A stretch of DNA of 64,000 nucleotides from Clostridium sp. MSJ-8 (GTDB lineage: Bacteria > Bacillota > Clostridia > Clostridiales > Clostridiaceae), in assembly GCF_018918325.1 (NCBI RefSeq), contig NZ_JAHLQH010000016.1:1-64000 (forward strand), read 5' to 3'. The position numbers and the translations under genes are program-made. Under the pieces are notes generated by a model. It worked only from the letters and a program-made list of their open reading frames with translations, did no database searches and was not told the origin of the DNA. Shown here one piece after another: positions 46,973-58,680 of this stretch (positions within the stretch are counted from its first letter, which is position 1; each line of letters starts with the position of its first letter).

Positions 46973-47842
46973 TTGAATAAGTATAAGATTACAACAGACT
47001 CAACATCAGATTTGCCTTTTTCGTATCTTAAAGAAAATGATATAGAATTATTGCCTATGTCTTTTCAAATAGATGGGCAAGAATTTGAAGGAGACAAGGA
47101 ATTTGATGTTAAGGCTTTTTATAATAAAATGAGAGAAGGGTCTATGCCTACAACAGCTCAAGTTACACCACAGGTTGCAACAGAGAAGTTTAAGAAAATA
47201 TTAGATGAAGGATATGATATACTTCATATAGCTTTTACATCAGGAATGAGTGGTAGCTATAATAGTTCTAGACTAGCAGCTATAGAATTACAAGAAGAAT
47301 ATCCTGACAGAAAGATAATAGTTATTGATTCACTATGTGCATCATTAGGGGAAGGTTTATTAGTTTACAAAGCAGTAAATCTTAAGAATCAAGGATATAC
47401 TATAGAAGAAGTAAGAGATTGGATTGAAGATAATAAGCTTAATTTATGCCATTATGTAACAGTAGATGATTTGAATCATCTATATAGAGGCGGAAGAGTA
47501 TCAAAGGCAACAGCAATTGTAGGAAGTATTATAGGTGTTAAGCCTATTATACATGTCAATAATGAAGGAAAACTTATTCCTATAGGTAAGGCTAGAGGAC
47601 GTAAGCAATCCTTAAATACATTAGTAAACTATATGAAGAAGTTAACAGAAGGTTATGAAGATAAAAATGATATTATATTTATAAGCCATGGAGATTGCGA
47701 AGAAGATGCTAAATATTTAGCAGATAAGATACAGAAAGAACTAGGATATGACAAGTTCTTATTCAATTATATAGGACCAACTGTTGGAACACATTCAGGA
47801 CCTAATACTATTGCATTATTTTTCATGGGAAAAGAAAGATAA
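46973..47842 (+). CDS. DegV family fatty-acid-binding protein
   Basis: 289 residues, TTG start after GAGAGGAAG. Family motifs are ITTDSTSDLP, PTTAQVTPQ, HIAFTSGMSGSYNSS, VIDSLCASLGEGLL, HLYRGGRVSK and a C-terminal GPTVGTHSGPNTIALFF. DegV/FakB proteins present fatty acids to the FakA kinase for phospholipid synthesis. No fakA-like gene is adjacent. The length and motifs are complete. Confidence 0.93.
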   Translation: MNKYKITTDSTSDLPFSYLKENDIELLPMSFQIDGQEFEGDKEFDVKAFYNKMREGSMPTTAQVTPQVATEKFKKILDEGYDILHIAFTSGMSGSYNSSRLAAIELQEEYPDRKIIVIDSLCASLGEGLLVYKAVNLKNQGYTIEEVRDWIEDNKLNLCHYVTVDDLNHLYRGGRVSKATAIVGSIIGVKPIIHVNNEGKLIPIGKARGRKQSLNTLVNYMKKLTEGYEDKNDIIFISHGDCEEDAKYLADKIQKELGYDKFLFNYIGPTVGTHSGPNTIALFFMGKER

Positions 47843-47874
47843 AGTTTAAAGAGTTGAGAAATGTGGTGAATATA

Positions 47875-48513
47875 ATGGGGGATAATTTAATTCCATATTG
47901 GGAAGCTTGGTTACAAGATGAAATAGAAATACCTATGAATAAGGATGGATATGTTATTAACTATTCTATTATAAATATGGTTAGTAGTGAAGGTGTAGGA
48001 GAGTGGTTATGCTGTAATACCTTAAAAAAGGTATGTTCATTTATTAAGTTTGTCTTATTACCTTCAGTGATTATTACTAAAGTCATTGGTAAAAATGAAA
48101 ATCAAGTGTATTTAGATGTAAGTAATTATCAAGAAACTATAGATATGTTAGAAGAATGTGAGTTTGATGGTTATAAAGAAGCAATAGAAGAATATACATC
48201 TTGCTTTCAAGAATTAGAGATGTTAGAGAAGCATAACGCATCATGGCAGGATATAAAAAAATTATTGGATTATATTAATTATAGTATAGATATACAAGAA
48301 GGAATTCTTGTGAATTTACAATTATATGAAAATATAAGTTCAGTAGGTAAGACATTAATAAGAGAATATGAAGAACAAGGTATGTTAGCAGAATTAGAAG
48401 ATATTATGGAATTAAAAAAGAAAGAGATAGAAGAATTATTTGATAATATCGATAACAATGAATTTATGATGAAGAAGATAAGTATATTACTTAATAGTAA
48501 AGTTCTATTATAA
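47875..48513 (+). CDS. Uncharacterised 212-residue protein
   Basis: It opens at a GGTGA-preceded ATG (47875; the frame extends 7 codons further up without an SD). It is acidic, helical in the C-terminal half (coiled-coil-like EYEEQGMLAELEDIMELKKKEIEELFDNI), and has no membrane segment. No family is recognised. It lies 32 bases after degV and is probably co-transcribed with it. A terminator follows at 48517. Confidence 0.65.
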   Translation: MGDNLIPYWEAWLQDEIEIPMNKDGYVINYSIINMVSSEGVGEWLCCNTLKKVCSFIKFVLLPSVIITKVIGKNENQVYLDVSNYQETIDMLEECEFDGYKEAIEEYTSCFQELEMLEKHNASWQDIKKLLDYINYSIDIQEGILVNLQLYENISSVGKTLIREYEEQGMLAELEDIMELKKKEIEELFDNIDNNEFMMKKISILLNSKVLL

Positions 48514-48516
48514 ATA

Positions 48517-48567
48517 AATAAGAGATTTTAAATGCTATATGATATAACAAATAAAATCTCTTATTTT
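48517..48567 (+). terminator. Intrinsic terminator
   Basis: AATAAGAGATTTTA ... TAAAATCTCTTATTTT hairpin. Confidence 0.85.
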
Positions 48568-48637
48568 AACGTCAATAGAGTGTTTAAGTAATGTTAGAGC
48601 ATATTATCTAAAGAATAAAAAAGAAAAAATAGTGATA

Positions 48638-48674
48638 CGACAGAATACAAAAAAACAAGTTTTGGAACCTGTCG
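48638..48674 (+). other. Possible structured leader upstream of the GGDEF-EAL gene
   Basis: CGACAG (48638-48643) pairs with CTGTCG (48669-48674), enclosing a second pairing CAAAA/TTTTG; CGCAAGGACTG follows. It does not match any riboswitch class that I know, including c-di-GMP-I and -II. It could be an operator, an RNA element or chance. Confidence 0.3.
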
Positions 48675-48804
48675 CAAGGACTGAAAAATATATAAAAAGA
48701 AATTATGATATAAAATGTCAAAAAAAAGAAACAAAATGTTTCAAAATTATAAATTAAATGTTACAATTATAATAGGGTATAAAATGAAACTATAGGGGGA
48801 TAAA

Positions 48805-50718
48805 ATGGAATTTAACATTTCAATTATAACGTTTTCGACTATATTGACGGCAATACTTACGATATATAATAATGATAACATAATTTCGGAAATTTCACGT
48901 AGTAAGGTATTTTCAAGTATAGTGTATTCTATATTGCTTATAGATATAATAGACTTAACATGTTCATTTATATATGGATTTTCAAGGAGTTATAGAAGCG
49001 TTATTAATATTTTAGATTTTTTCTTTTATTTAATAGCACCTTTTATTATAATGCTTTTGGTATATTATTGTGAGTTATATGTAGAAGATAATGATATTTG
49101 TGTTAAAAGGTTTAGAATGTTAGGAATAATAACATATTCTATATATTTTATTATACTAGTTCATAGGACTATGCAAGGTAGATTAAATAGAGCTATAAAT
49201 GTTGATGATTGTTTTAATATAAAGAGTTTTAATAGCATTTATTTTTTGACTATGATAATTTATTCATTTATTGGAATGTATATAGTTCATATCAAAAAAA
49301 ATAGAATGAATACAATACTAATAGGGATAATGAGGACATTTCCATTATTAGTTTGTACTTATGTTGCATTAACAATTTTATTTCCAGAGATATATTTGCT
49401 TGGAGCATTTAGTAGTTTAGTTATTGTTATGCTATATTTATACATTGAAAATAAAAAGTTATTGGTAGATCCTTTAACAAAAGTACTAAATAGAAGGGCC
49501 TTTTTGTCTAGAATGGATATAATTATAGCACAACATAAAAAGGCTGTTGTAATATTAGTAAGTTTAGATGACTTTAAAATAATAAATGATAATTTAAGTT
49601 CAAAGGTTGGAGATACTGTTTTAATTGAGGTAGTAAACTTTTTGACTAGAATATGTAAAAAGAATGAAGTATATAGATATGGCGGAGATGAATTTATAAT
49701 TTTATTAGAAAATAATAGGATGTTTAGAGTATCTGAATTGATTCGAAAGATAAAAGATAGATTTTCTAAGGAATTTATTGTTGATAATTATTCAGTTATG
49801 CTATCATCATCTAATGCTGTGGTTGAAATGCCTATACAGGCAAATAATACAGAGGAATTAATATCATTATTAGAATACATAACAGTAAAATCTAAAAATA
49901 CTATGGGTAAGGGAAGAACTATTTATTGTAGTGATTTTATTAAAGATGAAATAGAGCGTAAGAATAAAGTTGCCCATATTTTAAGAGAAGAAGTAAAGAA
50001 TAAAGGATTTATTGTAATGTATCAGCCTATATTTGACACCTCTAAAAATGCATTTACAAAAGCAGAAGCACTTATAAGACTTAGAGATGATGAGTTAGGA
50101 ATGTTGTCGCCTAATGAATTTATTCCTATTGCAGAGGAATTAGGCCTTATTGTTGATATAGGATATATAGTTCTAGAAAAGGTGTGTAAATTCTTACGTA
50201 GGATAGAAGATAGTAATATAGATATAGAGAGTATATCAGTTAATTTTTCACCAAACCAAATGTTAAAGGATTCTTTAGTTGATAATATTATGAATATAAT
50301 TGATTATTATAAAGTAGATCCGTCTAAAATAAGCATAGAGATAACAGAAAATTTTATTATTGATAGAAATGAAAAAGTAATTGAAAAGATGAATTTACTT
50401 CATCAAAAAGGAATAAAATTTTATTTAGATGATTTCGGAACTGGTTATTCTAATATATCTAGAGTTATGGAATTGCCTTTTGATGTGATTAAGATTGATA
50501 AGACACTGGTGGATAATTGTGAGAGCAATTCAAAATGTTATCATCTATTAGAAGGGTTATCTTCAGCCTTTGAAAAGGCAGATATGAAAGTTCTTGTAGA
50601 GGGAGTAGAGACAGAAGTACAAAAAGATATAATAGGCAATATATGTTATTATATACAAGGTTTTTATTTTGCAAGACCTACAGAAGAAGATGAAGTTATC
50701 AAGATGCTTGGAATGTAA
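48805..50718 (+). CDS. Membrane GGDEF-EAL protein (c-di-GMP synthase/phosphodiesterase)
   Basis: 637 residues. The first ~215 form about seven membrane helices. A GGDEF domain follows, with DPLTKVLNRRAF at its start and an intact YGGDEF signature (about 291-296). The EAL domain has AEALIRL (about 418), the metal-binding DDFGTGYSN (about 542), and FDVIKIDK. Both active sites look complete, so it could make and degrade c-di-GMP; which dominates is unknown. SD AGGGGG. A hairpin-rich leader precedes it and the GTTAGCT hairpin follows it. Confidence 0.9.
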   Translation: MEFNISIITFSTILTAILTIYNNDNIISEISRSKVFSSIVYSILLIDIIDLTCSFIYGFSRSYRSVINILDFFFYLIAPFIIMLLVYYCELYVEDNDICVKRFRMLGIITYSIYFIILVHRTMQGRLNRAINVDDCFNIKSFNSIYFLTMIIYSFIGMYIVHIKKNRMNTILIGIMRTFPLLVCTYVALTILFPEIYLLGAFSSLVIVMLYLYIENKKLLVDPLTKVLNRRAFLSRMDIIIAQHKKAVVILVSLDDFKIINDNLSSKVGDTVLIEVVNFLTRICKKNEVYRYGGDEFIILLENNRMFRVSELIRKIKDRFSKEFIVDNYSVMLSSSNAVVEMPIQANNTEELISLLEYITVKSKNTMGKGRTIYCSDFIKDEIERKNKVAHILREEVKNKGFIVMYQPIFDTSKNAFTKAEALIRLRDDELGMLSPNEFIPIAEELGLIVDIGYIVLEKVCKFLRRIEDSNIDIESISVNFSPNQMLKDSLVDNIMNIIDYYKVDPSKISIEITENFIIDRNEKVIEKMNLLHQKGIKFYLDDFGTGYSNISRVMELPFDVIKIDKTLVDNCESNSKCYHLLEGLSSAFEKADMKVLVEGVETEVQKDIIGNICYYIQGFYFARPTEEDEVIKMLGM

Positions 50719-50738
50719 TTAAGTAAAGATTTCTAAAT

Positions 50739-50810
50739 AAAAAATTAAGTTAGCTAAATGATGTAATTAATTAAAATAATACAATATTTGAATGCTAACT
50801 TAATTTTTTT
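50739..50810. repeat. GTTAGCT hairpin repeat, copy 2 (operon-end terminator)
   Basis: AAAAATTAAGTTAGCTAAATG on the left and AATGCTAACTTAATTTTTTT on the right. It shares the arm core with the hairpin at 17541-17623 (GTTAGCTAAATG-TGTAA) but has a different loop. It ends in seven T after the GGDEF-EAL gene. Confidence 0.75.
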
Positions 50811-50831
50811 ATGTTTATTCTGAAAAATATT

Positions 50832-50919
50832 ATAAGGTCTTTTCCATGACAATGTTGAAGGTATAATAAGTAATGTTATCCAATAAATAACTTCAACACT
50901 ATTATGGAAAAGACCTTAT
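50832..50919. mobile_element. 88-bp MITE with IS1595-like ends, copy 2
   Basis: Inverted repeat ATAAGGTCTTTTCCATGA... / ...ATGGAAAAGACCTTAT of 88 bases, the same length as the copy at 21833-21920 but with a different centre. It lies between converging genes and could also terminate transcription on both strands. Confidence 0.85.
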
Positions 50920-50960
50920 ATTTTGTTATATGCAAATTATATAATTTGACATCTTAATAT

Positions 50961-51800
50961 TTAAATAAGTGTAAGGTTCTTAAGAGATATATCTAATACT
51001 TTAAATGAATGAGTTAATGCTCCAACAGAAATATAATCTACTCCTGTTTCTGCATAATCACGAATATTTTCTAGAACTATATTTCCAGATGCTTCTGTAA
51101 TGGCACGATTATCAATAAGATTAACCATTTCTTTAACCATATTAGGGTTCATATTATCTAACATTATTATATCAGCTTTTGCATCTAAAGCTTCTAGAAC
51201 TTCTTCTTTTGTTTCAGTTTCAACTTCAATTTTAGTAGTAAAGGAGCTATTTGATCTAGCAAGCATTACAGCATTTTTTATACCACCTGCAGCATCTATG
51301 TGATTATCTTTTATAAGAATAGAATCAGATAAAGAGAATCTATGATTCTTTCCACCGCCACATAAAACTGAGTATTTATCTAAATGTCTATATAAAGGTG
51401 TCACCTTTCTAGTATCAACAACTTTTGCATGAGTTCCTTCGATTGCTTTAGCATATTTGTAAGTTGTGGTAGCTATTCCACTCATTCTTTGCATAAGATT
51501 TAATGCAATTCTTTCACCCATAAGTACATTTCGAGTATTTCCTTCAAGAGTACCTATTTTTTGTCCTTTTGTAACAGTATCACCGTCTTTTACAGTAATG
51601 TTACAAGTTACATCACCAACTATATAAAATACCCTATTAAAGACAGGAACACCACAGATTATACCATCTTCTTTTACATATAAATTAACTGTACATCTGC
51701 TATTTTCTGAAATTATAGAATTAGTAGTTACATCTCCAAAAGGCATGTCTTCATTTAAGCCATCTTGGATTAATTTATCAATCATTAAGTAATTTAACAT
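50961..51800 (-). CDS. nadC: Nicotinate-nucleotide diphosphorylase (carboxylating)
   Basis: 279 residues, third enzyme of de novo NAD synthesis: quinolinate plus PRPP to nicotinate mononucleotide. Motifs: LNEDMPFGDVTTNS at the N-terminus, NLMQRMSGIATTTY, VVDTRKVTPLYRHLDKYSVLCGGGKNHRFSLSD (PRPP/quinolinate site) and IMLDNMNPNMVKEMV. It is last in the nadA-nadB-nadC operon and overlaps nadB by 23 bases. Confidence 0.96.
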   Translation of the reverse strand: MLNYLMIDKLIQDGLNEDMPFGDVTTNSIISENSRCTVNLYVKEDGIICGVPVFNRVFYIVGDVTCNITVKDGDTVTKGQKIGTLEGNTRNVLMGERIALNLMQRMSGIATTTYKYAKAIEGTHAKVVDTRKVTPLYRHLDKYSVLCGGGKNHRFSLSDSILIKDNHIDAAGGIKNAVMLARSNSSFTTKIEVETETKEEVLEALDAKADIIMLDNMNPNMVKEMVNLIDNRAITEASGNIVLENIRDYAETGVDYISVGALTHSFKVLDISLKNLTLI

Positions 51801-53052
51801 AATTTTCGTCCACCCTTTCCATTAAAAAGCTTATTAATTTTTCTTTTGATGGATATTCTTTTTCTGAGTTATTAGCAATTTCAGAAGATATTTTCTTGGC
51901 GCATCTATATCCAAAAACAAGGCCTTCTAATAGAGAATTACTAGCTAATCTATTGCTACCATGAACTCCTGTACAAGAAGTTTCACCTAATGCACATAAA
52001 TTTTTTAAACTTGTTTCACCATAACTATTAACTTTTATTCCACCCATAGCAAAGTGATGAGCTGGAGATATAGGAATTAAGTCTTTTTCCATAGCATAAC
52101 CTTTTTCGTAGCATTGTTCATATAAGAACGGAAAACGATGAACTAAAAAGTCCTTGTCTAAATGTGTTAAATCTAAATAAACATAAGGTGTATCAGGAGT
52201 TTTATTAATTTGTTCTAGTATTGCTCTAGATACAACATCCCTAGGTTTAAGTGGATCTATGAATTCCTCACCTTTTAGATTTCTTATTTTGGCTCCTTCA
52301 CCTCTTAATGATTCAGATAATAAAAGTCTCTTGCAAGAAGAGTGTTTTTCATATAGAACAGTAGGGTGTAATTGTAAGTATTGCATATCTTTAAGTTCAA
52401 TATCATTCTTAAGAGCAATAGATATTCCATCACCAGTTAAAGTAGGCACGTTAGTACTAGAAGTAAATAATCCTCCTAGTCCACCAGTTGCAAGAATAGT
52501 TCTCTTAGAATGAATCTCTAAATTTTCACCATTATAGCTACATATTCCACCTAAACAAGTATCATTATTCTTAATAATATCTATTAAGCGACAATTTTCT
52601 ATTACTTCAATATTGTCTCTAGTTTCTAAATCTTTATACAAAGATTCCATAACAAATTTTCCAGTTTCATCCTTGACATGAACAATCCTAAAAGTACTAT
52701 GTCCACCTTCACGAGTATATGCAAGAGAATTATCTTCATTTCTGTCAAATTCTACATTTAAATCTATTAATCTTTTTATATTGTCTCTAGATTCTTTAAC
52801 TAATATTTCTACATTTTTAACATCATTTTTATAATTACCAGCCTTTAGAGTGTCTTCAATATAAGCAGGATAATCACTACTATCAAGTGCTGTTGAAATA
52901 CCTCCTTGAGCTAAATAAGAATTACAATCTTTAAGACCTTCTTTTGTAATAAGAATTACTTTGAGGTTTTTATCTAAATTTAAAGCGGAATAAACACCAG
53001 CTATTCCTGTTCCAACAATTAATACGTCACATGTCCTTATCAAGTTAGTCAT
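51778..53052 (-). CDS. nadB: L-aspartate oxidase
   Basis: 424 residues; an FAD enzyme that oxidises aspartate to iminoaspartate for quinolinate synthesis. FAD-binding GTGIAGVYSALNL is at the N-terminus, with SYLAQGGISTALD, HPTVLYE, LRGEGAKIRNLKGEEF and SPAHHFAMGGIKVN following. It is shorter than the ~540-residue proteobacterial enzyme because the C-terminal helical domain is mostly absent, as in other clostridial NadB proteins. It overlaps nadA by 8 bases and nadC by 23. Confidence 0.95.
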   Translation of the reverse strand: MTNLIRTCDVLIVGTGIAGVYSALNLDKNLKVILITKEGLKDCNSYLAQGGISTALDSSDYPAYIEDTLKAGNYKNDVKNVEILVKESRDNIKRLIDLNVEFDRNEDNSLAYTREGGHSTFRIVHVKDETGKFVMESLYKDLETRDNIEVIENCRLIDIIKNNDTCLGGICSYNGENLEIHSKRTILATGGLGGLFTSSTNVPTLTGDGISIALKNDIELKDMQYLQLHPTVLYEKHSSCKRLLLSESLRGEGAKIRNLKGEEFIDPLKPRDVVSRAILEQINKTPDTPYVYLDLTHLDKDFLVHRFPFLYEQCYEKGYAMEKDLIPISPAHHFAMGGIKVNSYGETSLKNLCALGETSCTGVHGSNRLASNSLLEGLVFGYRCAKKISSEIANNSEKEYPSKEKLISFLMERVDENYVKLLND

Positions 53053-53959
53053 CCCCTAACAAATGCATTTTTTGTAAAGCTGTTAATGCTTTAACTCTGT
53101 CTGTTTCATCTATAATTATTTCATTGCTTTCATGTAATAAACATTCATACAAATCTTCAAGCTTAGTCATTTTCATATTTGGACATATCATTCCAGCTTT
53201 TAGTTTGATAAAAGTTTTATTAGGACTTTTTTTCTTCATTTGATGAAGAACGCCTTCTTCTGTTACTACTATAAATCCATCGTTATCTGATGATGCAGAA
53301 TAGTTTATAATTTCCGAAGTGCTACCGATGTAGTCTGCTACTTCACGAACCTCCTTATTACATTCAGGATGAGCTAGTACTTCATAGTTTGGATATTCAT
53401 TTTTTAATTCTAAAACTTCTTCTTTTGTAACCCTCTCATGAGTAGGGCAGAAGCCTTGATATAAAATGAAATCTTTGTCTGGGAAATGTTCTGCTATATA
53501 ACTTCCAAGATTTCTATCAGGAACAAATATAATTTCTTTTTCTTTTATATTATTCATTATCTTCATAGCGGAAGATGATGTAACACATACATCAGATATT
53601 GCTTTAATATCTAAGTTAGTATTAATGTAACTAACTACACAAGCATCTGGATGTTCTTCTTTTAGTTTCATAACTCTATCTACTACGCCCATATCTGCCA
53701 TAGGACATGTAGAATTTTTTGCAGGTAATAATACCTTTTTATTAGGAGAAAGAATTTTAGCACTTTCAGCCATAAATCTAACACCACAGAATACAATTAG
53801 ATTTGAATCAGATTCTACAGCTTTCTTACTAAGAAAGTAAGAATCACCCACTAAATCAGCAACCTCTTGAATCTCAGGTCTTTGATATAAATGTGCTAAT
53901 ATTAGAGCCCCTTTTTCTTTTTTTAACCTTTTTATCTCATTTACTAAATCCAAAATCAC
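53045..53959 (-). CDS. nadA: Quinolinate synthase
   Basis: 304 residues; a 4Fe-4S enzyme that condenses iminoaspartate and dihydroxyacetone phosphate. The three cluster cysteines are in FCGVRFMAES, in the CVTSSSAM region and in GMICPNMKMT. HLYQRPEIQEVADLVGDSYFLS and HPECNKEV are further family motifs. GTG start 4 bases after AAGGAG. First gene of the nadABC operon. Upstream, GTGTA-N14-TACAC (53976-53999) is a possible operator, perhaps for an NAD-responsive repressor, but I cannot match it to a known consensus. Confidence 0.95.
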   Translation of the reverse strand: MILDLVNEIKRLKKEKGALILAHLYQRPEIQEVADLVGDSYFLSKKAVESDSNLIVFCGVRFMAESAKILSPNKKVLLPAKNSTCPMADMGVVDRVMKLKEEHPDACVVSYINTNLDIKAISDVCVTSSSAMKIMNNIKEKEIIFVPDRNLGSYIAEHFPDKDFILYQGFCPTHERVTKEEVLELKNEYPNYEVLAHPECNKEVREVADYIGSTSEIINYSASSDNDGFIVVTEEGVLHQMKKKSPNKTFIKLKAGMICPNMKMTKLEDLYECLLHESNEIIIDETDRVKALTALQKMHLLGDD

Positions 53960-53975
53960 GCAACTCCTTAAAAAT

Positions 53976-53999
53976 GTGTAGATTGATTTTATATTACAC
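53976..53999. promoter_or_regulatory. Possible operator of the nadABC operon
   Basis: Inverted repeat GTGTA - 14 bases - TACAC, 17 bases upstream of the nadA start. The position fits repressor control of NAD synthesis; the binding protein is unknown. Confidence 0.3.
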
Positions 54000-54101
54000 T
54001 ATTTCCTAAAGTTTAAAACAGAAGATTTTTTTTGTCAATTATAAATTGCATGAATAAAAAAGTACAAAGTGGAAAAAATTAATATTAGGAGGTGAATTAG
54101 G

Positions 54102-54509
54102 ATGAAAAAGAGAAGAATAATAATTTTATCCAGCGCTTTTTTATTTACAATTATTTGGAGTGTTTTTTGTACTATTAGGATCAATAACATAATTGCGGAG
54201 GCTCCGCCTACGCCTACAGAAACAAATGTGAATAGTGCAGAGGTTATAGATAATAATCATAAATCAGCAGCTAATGAAGGATTAATTCCCGGTCATTATT
54301 ATATTGAAGAATATAATGGATATTTAGCCATTTATAAGTGTAATGATAATTACGAACTTGTAGTTGAAGATGAGGAAGAAGATGTTTTTATGAATGCCAT
54401 GGAATATTCATATTTTAATGATACTGATAGAGAATATTTTGAGAGTCATAAGGCAGCATTTAGCTCTAAAGAAGAAGCTCGTAATTATATGACACAATTT
54501 ATGTCATAA
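54102..54509 (+). CDS. Membrane-anchored protein with BofC-like C-terminal domain
   Basis: 135 residues. An N-terminal signal/anchor helix (about 6-28) and a Pro/Thr/Asn linker are followed by a C-terminal domain beginning HYYIEEYNGYLAIYK and ending SSKEEARNYMTQFMS. It resembles the BofC C-terminal domain, known from forespore signalling proteins of sporulating Firmicutes. Short single-domain versions are common in Clostridia and are not necessarily sporulation proteins. AGGAGGTGA lies before the ATG. Confidence 0.72.
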   Translation: MKKRRIIILSSAFLFTIIWSVFCTIRINNIIAEAPPTPTETNVNSAEVIDNNHKSAANEGLIPGHYYIEEYNGYLAIYKCNDNYELVVEDEEEDVFMNAMEYSYFNDTDREYFESHKAAFSSKEEARNYMTQFMS

Positions 54510-54560
54510 TATATATAAGAATATCAGATATTTATTTTGGTATTCTTATATATTTTTTTT
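54510..54560 (+). terminator. Intrinsic terminator
   Basis: ATATATAAGAATA ... TATTCTTATATAT followed by eight or more T. Confidence 0.85.
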
Positions 54561-54724
54561 CTCTAACATGTTAAAATAAAATGAAATGCATAAATATTTA
54601 AACAAAATCTAAGGTTTCATAGTCATCTTGAGGATTTTGTTCTTATTTTTGCTTAATAATAGTTAGAAGGGAGAAGCTACATTAATGTATTGTATGAAAT
54701 AATATATAAACGTAGCATAGACAG

Positions 54725-55333
54725 ATGTTTGAATACATAAAAGGTGAATTTATTGGGATTAATAAAGATTATATAATTATAGAGAATAATAATATAGGAT
54801 ATAAGATATATACATCAGGTGCAACTATGGCTGATATGCCCAAAGTCGGAGAAAGTACTATGGTATATATAGAACAGATAGTTAGAGAAGATTTTATAGG
54901 CTTATATGGATTTAGCACTAAGGAAGAATTAGAGATGTTTAAGTTACTTATATCTATAAATGGAATAGGTTCTAAGGCAGCTCTTTCATTATTATCTATA
55001 AGTAGATTAGATAACTTGAAATATGCTATTATAACAGAAGATGATAAACACATATGTAGGGCACCTGGTATAGGTAAGAAGACAGCAGGACGTATTATAC
55101 TAGAACTTAAGGATAAACTTAAGAAGGAAGATATGATAGTTGAGAGGTCTACATTAGATAGTATGGATTATAGAGAAGACAATAATGAGATTGTGAACAT
55201 GAATGAAGCTTTAGGTGCACTTTTAGCTTTAGGATATACTGAAAAAGAAGCAGAAACAGCACTTAAGAATGTAGATAAATCAGATACTATAGAGAATATC
55301 ATTAAGGCGTGCCTTAAAACATTAATGAATTAG
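54725..55333 (+). CDS. ruvA: Holliday junction DNA helicase subunit RuvA
   Basis: 202 residues. The N-terminal OB domain (MFEYIKGEFIGINKDYIIIENNNIGYKI) is followed by the paired HhH motifs ([17 protein letters not shown] and RAPGIGKKTAGRIILELKDKL) and the C-terminal UBA-like domain (EALGALLALGYTEKEAETAL). It binds four-way junctions and loads RuvB. It is the first gene of ruvAB-queA-tgt, with ruvB 13 bases downstream. Confidence 0.96.
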   Translation: MFEYIKGEFIGINKDYIIIENNNIGYKIYTSGATMADMPKVGESTMVYIEQIVREDFIGLYGFSTKEELEMFKLLISINGIGSKAALSLLSISRLDNLKYAIITEDDKHICRAPGIGKKTAGRIILELKDKLKKEDMIVERSTLDSMDYREDNNEIVNMNEALGALLALGYTEKEAETALKNVDKSDTIENIIKACLKTLMN

Positions 55334-55345
55334 GAGGCGTTTTTC

Positions 55346-56380
55346 GTGGAGAGAATAATTACTCCAGAGGAGCTTGATGAAGATAGAGGGGGCGAACTTA
55401 GTTTAAGGCCCAAGAGAATAAGTGAATATATAGGTCAGAATAAGGTTAAGGAACGATTAGATGTATTTATAAGAGCTGCCCAGAAGAGAGATGAGTCATT
55501 AGATCATGTGTTGTTATATGGACCTCCAGGATTAGGTAAAACAACACTAGCAAATATCATTGCAAAAGAAATGGGGGGAGAGCTTAAAATTACATCTGGA
55601 CCTGCCATAGAGAGAGCTGGTGATTTAGCAGCTATATTAACTACTTTGAATGAGAAAGATGTATTATTTATAGATGAAATTCATAGGCTTAATAGAAGTG
55701 TAGAAGAAATATTATATCCAGCTATGGAGGATTATGCTTTAGATATAGTTATAGGAAAAGGTGCTTCTGCAAAATCTATTAGATTAGATTTACCTAAGTT
55801 TACACTTATAGGTGCTACAACTAGGATAGGAATGTTGTCTGCACCTCTTAGAGATAGATTTGGAGTATTGTGTGCTATGGAATATTATTCTGTAGAGGAC
55901 TTAAGAGAGATAGTAATAAGAAGTGCTATAGTTTTAGGGTGCAATATTACAGAAGAAGGAGCACATGAGATAGCTAGACGTTCTAGAGGAACTCCAAGAA
56001 TAGCTAATAGATTATTAAAGAGAGTTCGTGATTATGCAGAAGTGTATTCAGATGGTTTAATAAGTCTTAAGGAATCCAAGGCAGCATTATCATTATTAGA
56101 AGTTGATAATGAAGGTTTTGATAGAGTTGACAATAAGATTTTAGATGCTATAATTAATAACTTCGGAGGAGGACCAGTGGGAATAGAAACTTTATCCTAT
56201 TTTATAGGAGAAGAACTAGGAACATTAGAAGATGTATATGAACCTTATTTATTACAGAGAGGGTTTATTACTAGAACTCCGAGAGGAAGAGTGGCTACTG
56301 AAAAGGCCTATAGACACTTTGGAATTACTAAGGCTAACAATAAAAATAATAAACAACAGAACTTTTTTAATGAAGATTAA
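55346..56380 (+). CDS. ruvB: Holliday junction DNA helicase motor RuvB
   Basis: 344 residues, GTG start after TAGGAGGCG. AAA+ ATPase with Walker [10 protein letters not shown] (about 58), Walker B LFIDEIHR (about 109), [18 protein letters not shown] (sensor 1/arginine-finger region), [17 protein letters not shown] (sensor 2) and the C-terminal winged helix ending [17 protein letters not shown]. It drives branch migration with RuvA. Fifteen bases separate it from queA. Confidence 0.97.
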   Translation: MERIITPEELDEDRGGELSLRPKRISEYIGQNKVKERLDVFIRAAQKRDESLDHVLLYGPPGLGKTTLANIIAKEMGGELKITSGPAIERAGDLAAILTTLNEKDVLFIDEIHRLNRSVEEILYPAMEDYALDIVIGKGASAKSIRLDLPKFTLIGATTRIGMLSAPLRDRFGVLCAMEYYSVEDLREIVIRSAIVLGCNITEEGAHEIARRSRGTPRIANRLLKRVRDYAEVYSDGLISLKESKAALSLLEVDNEGFDRVDNKILDAIINNFGGGPVGIETLSYFIGEELGTLEDVYEPYLLQRGFITRTPRGRVATEKAYRHFGITKANNKNNKQQNFFNED

Positions 56381-56394
56381 GGAGGAATGCTTTC

Positions 56395-58574
<2,180 letters not shown>

Positions 58575-58680
58575 TAAGTATTAAAATAATTATTATCTCT
58601 TGACTTATTAATTGAAAAATAATAAACTACTTAACATATATAAGAAATATATACAAAATGGAAGGAATGAAAAGATAATT

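Noticed and set aside
48570-48804. c-di-GMP riboswitch upstream of the GGDEF-EAL gene
   Set aside because: Neither the class I GEMM core nor the class II pseudoknot sequence can be found.
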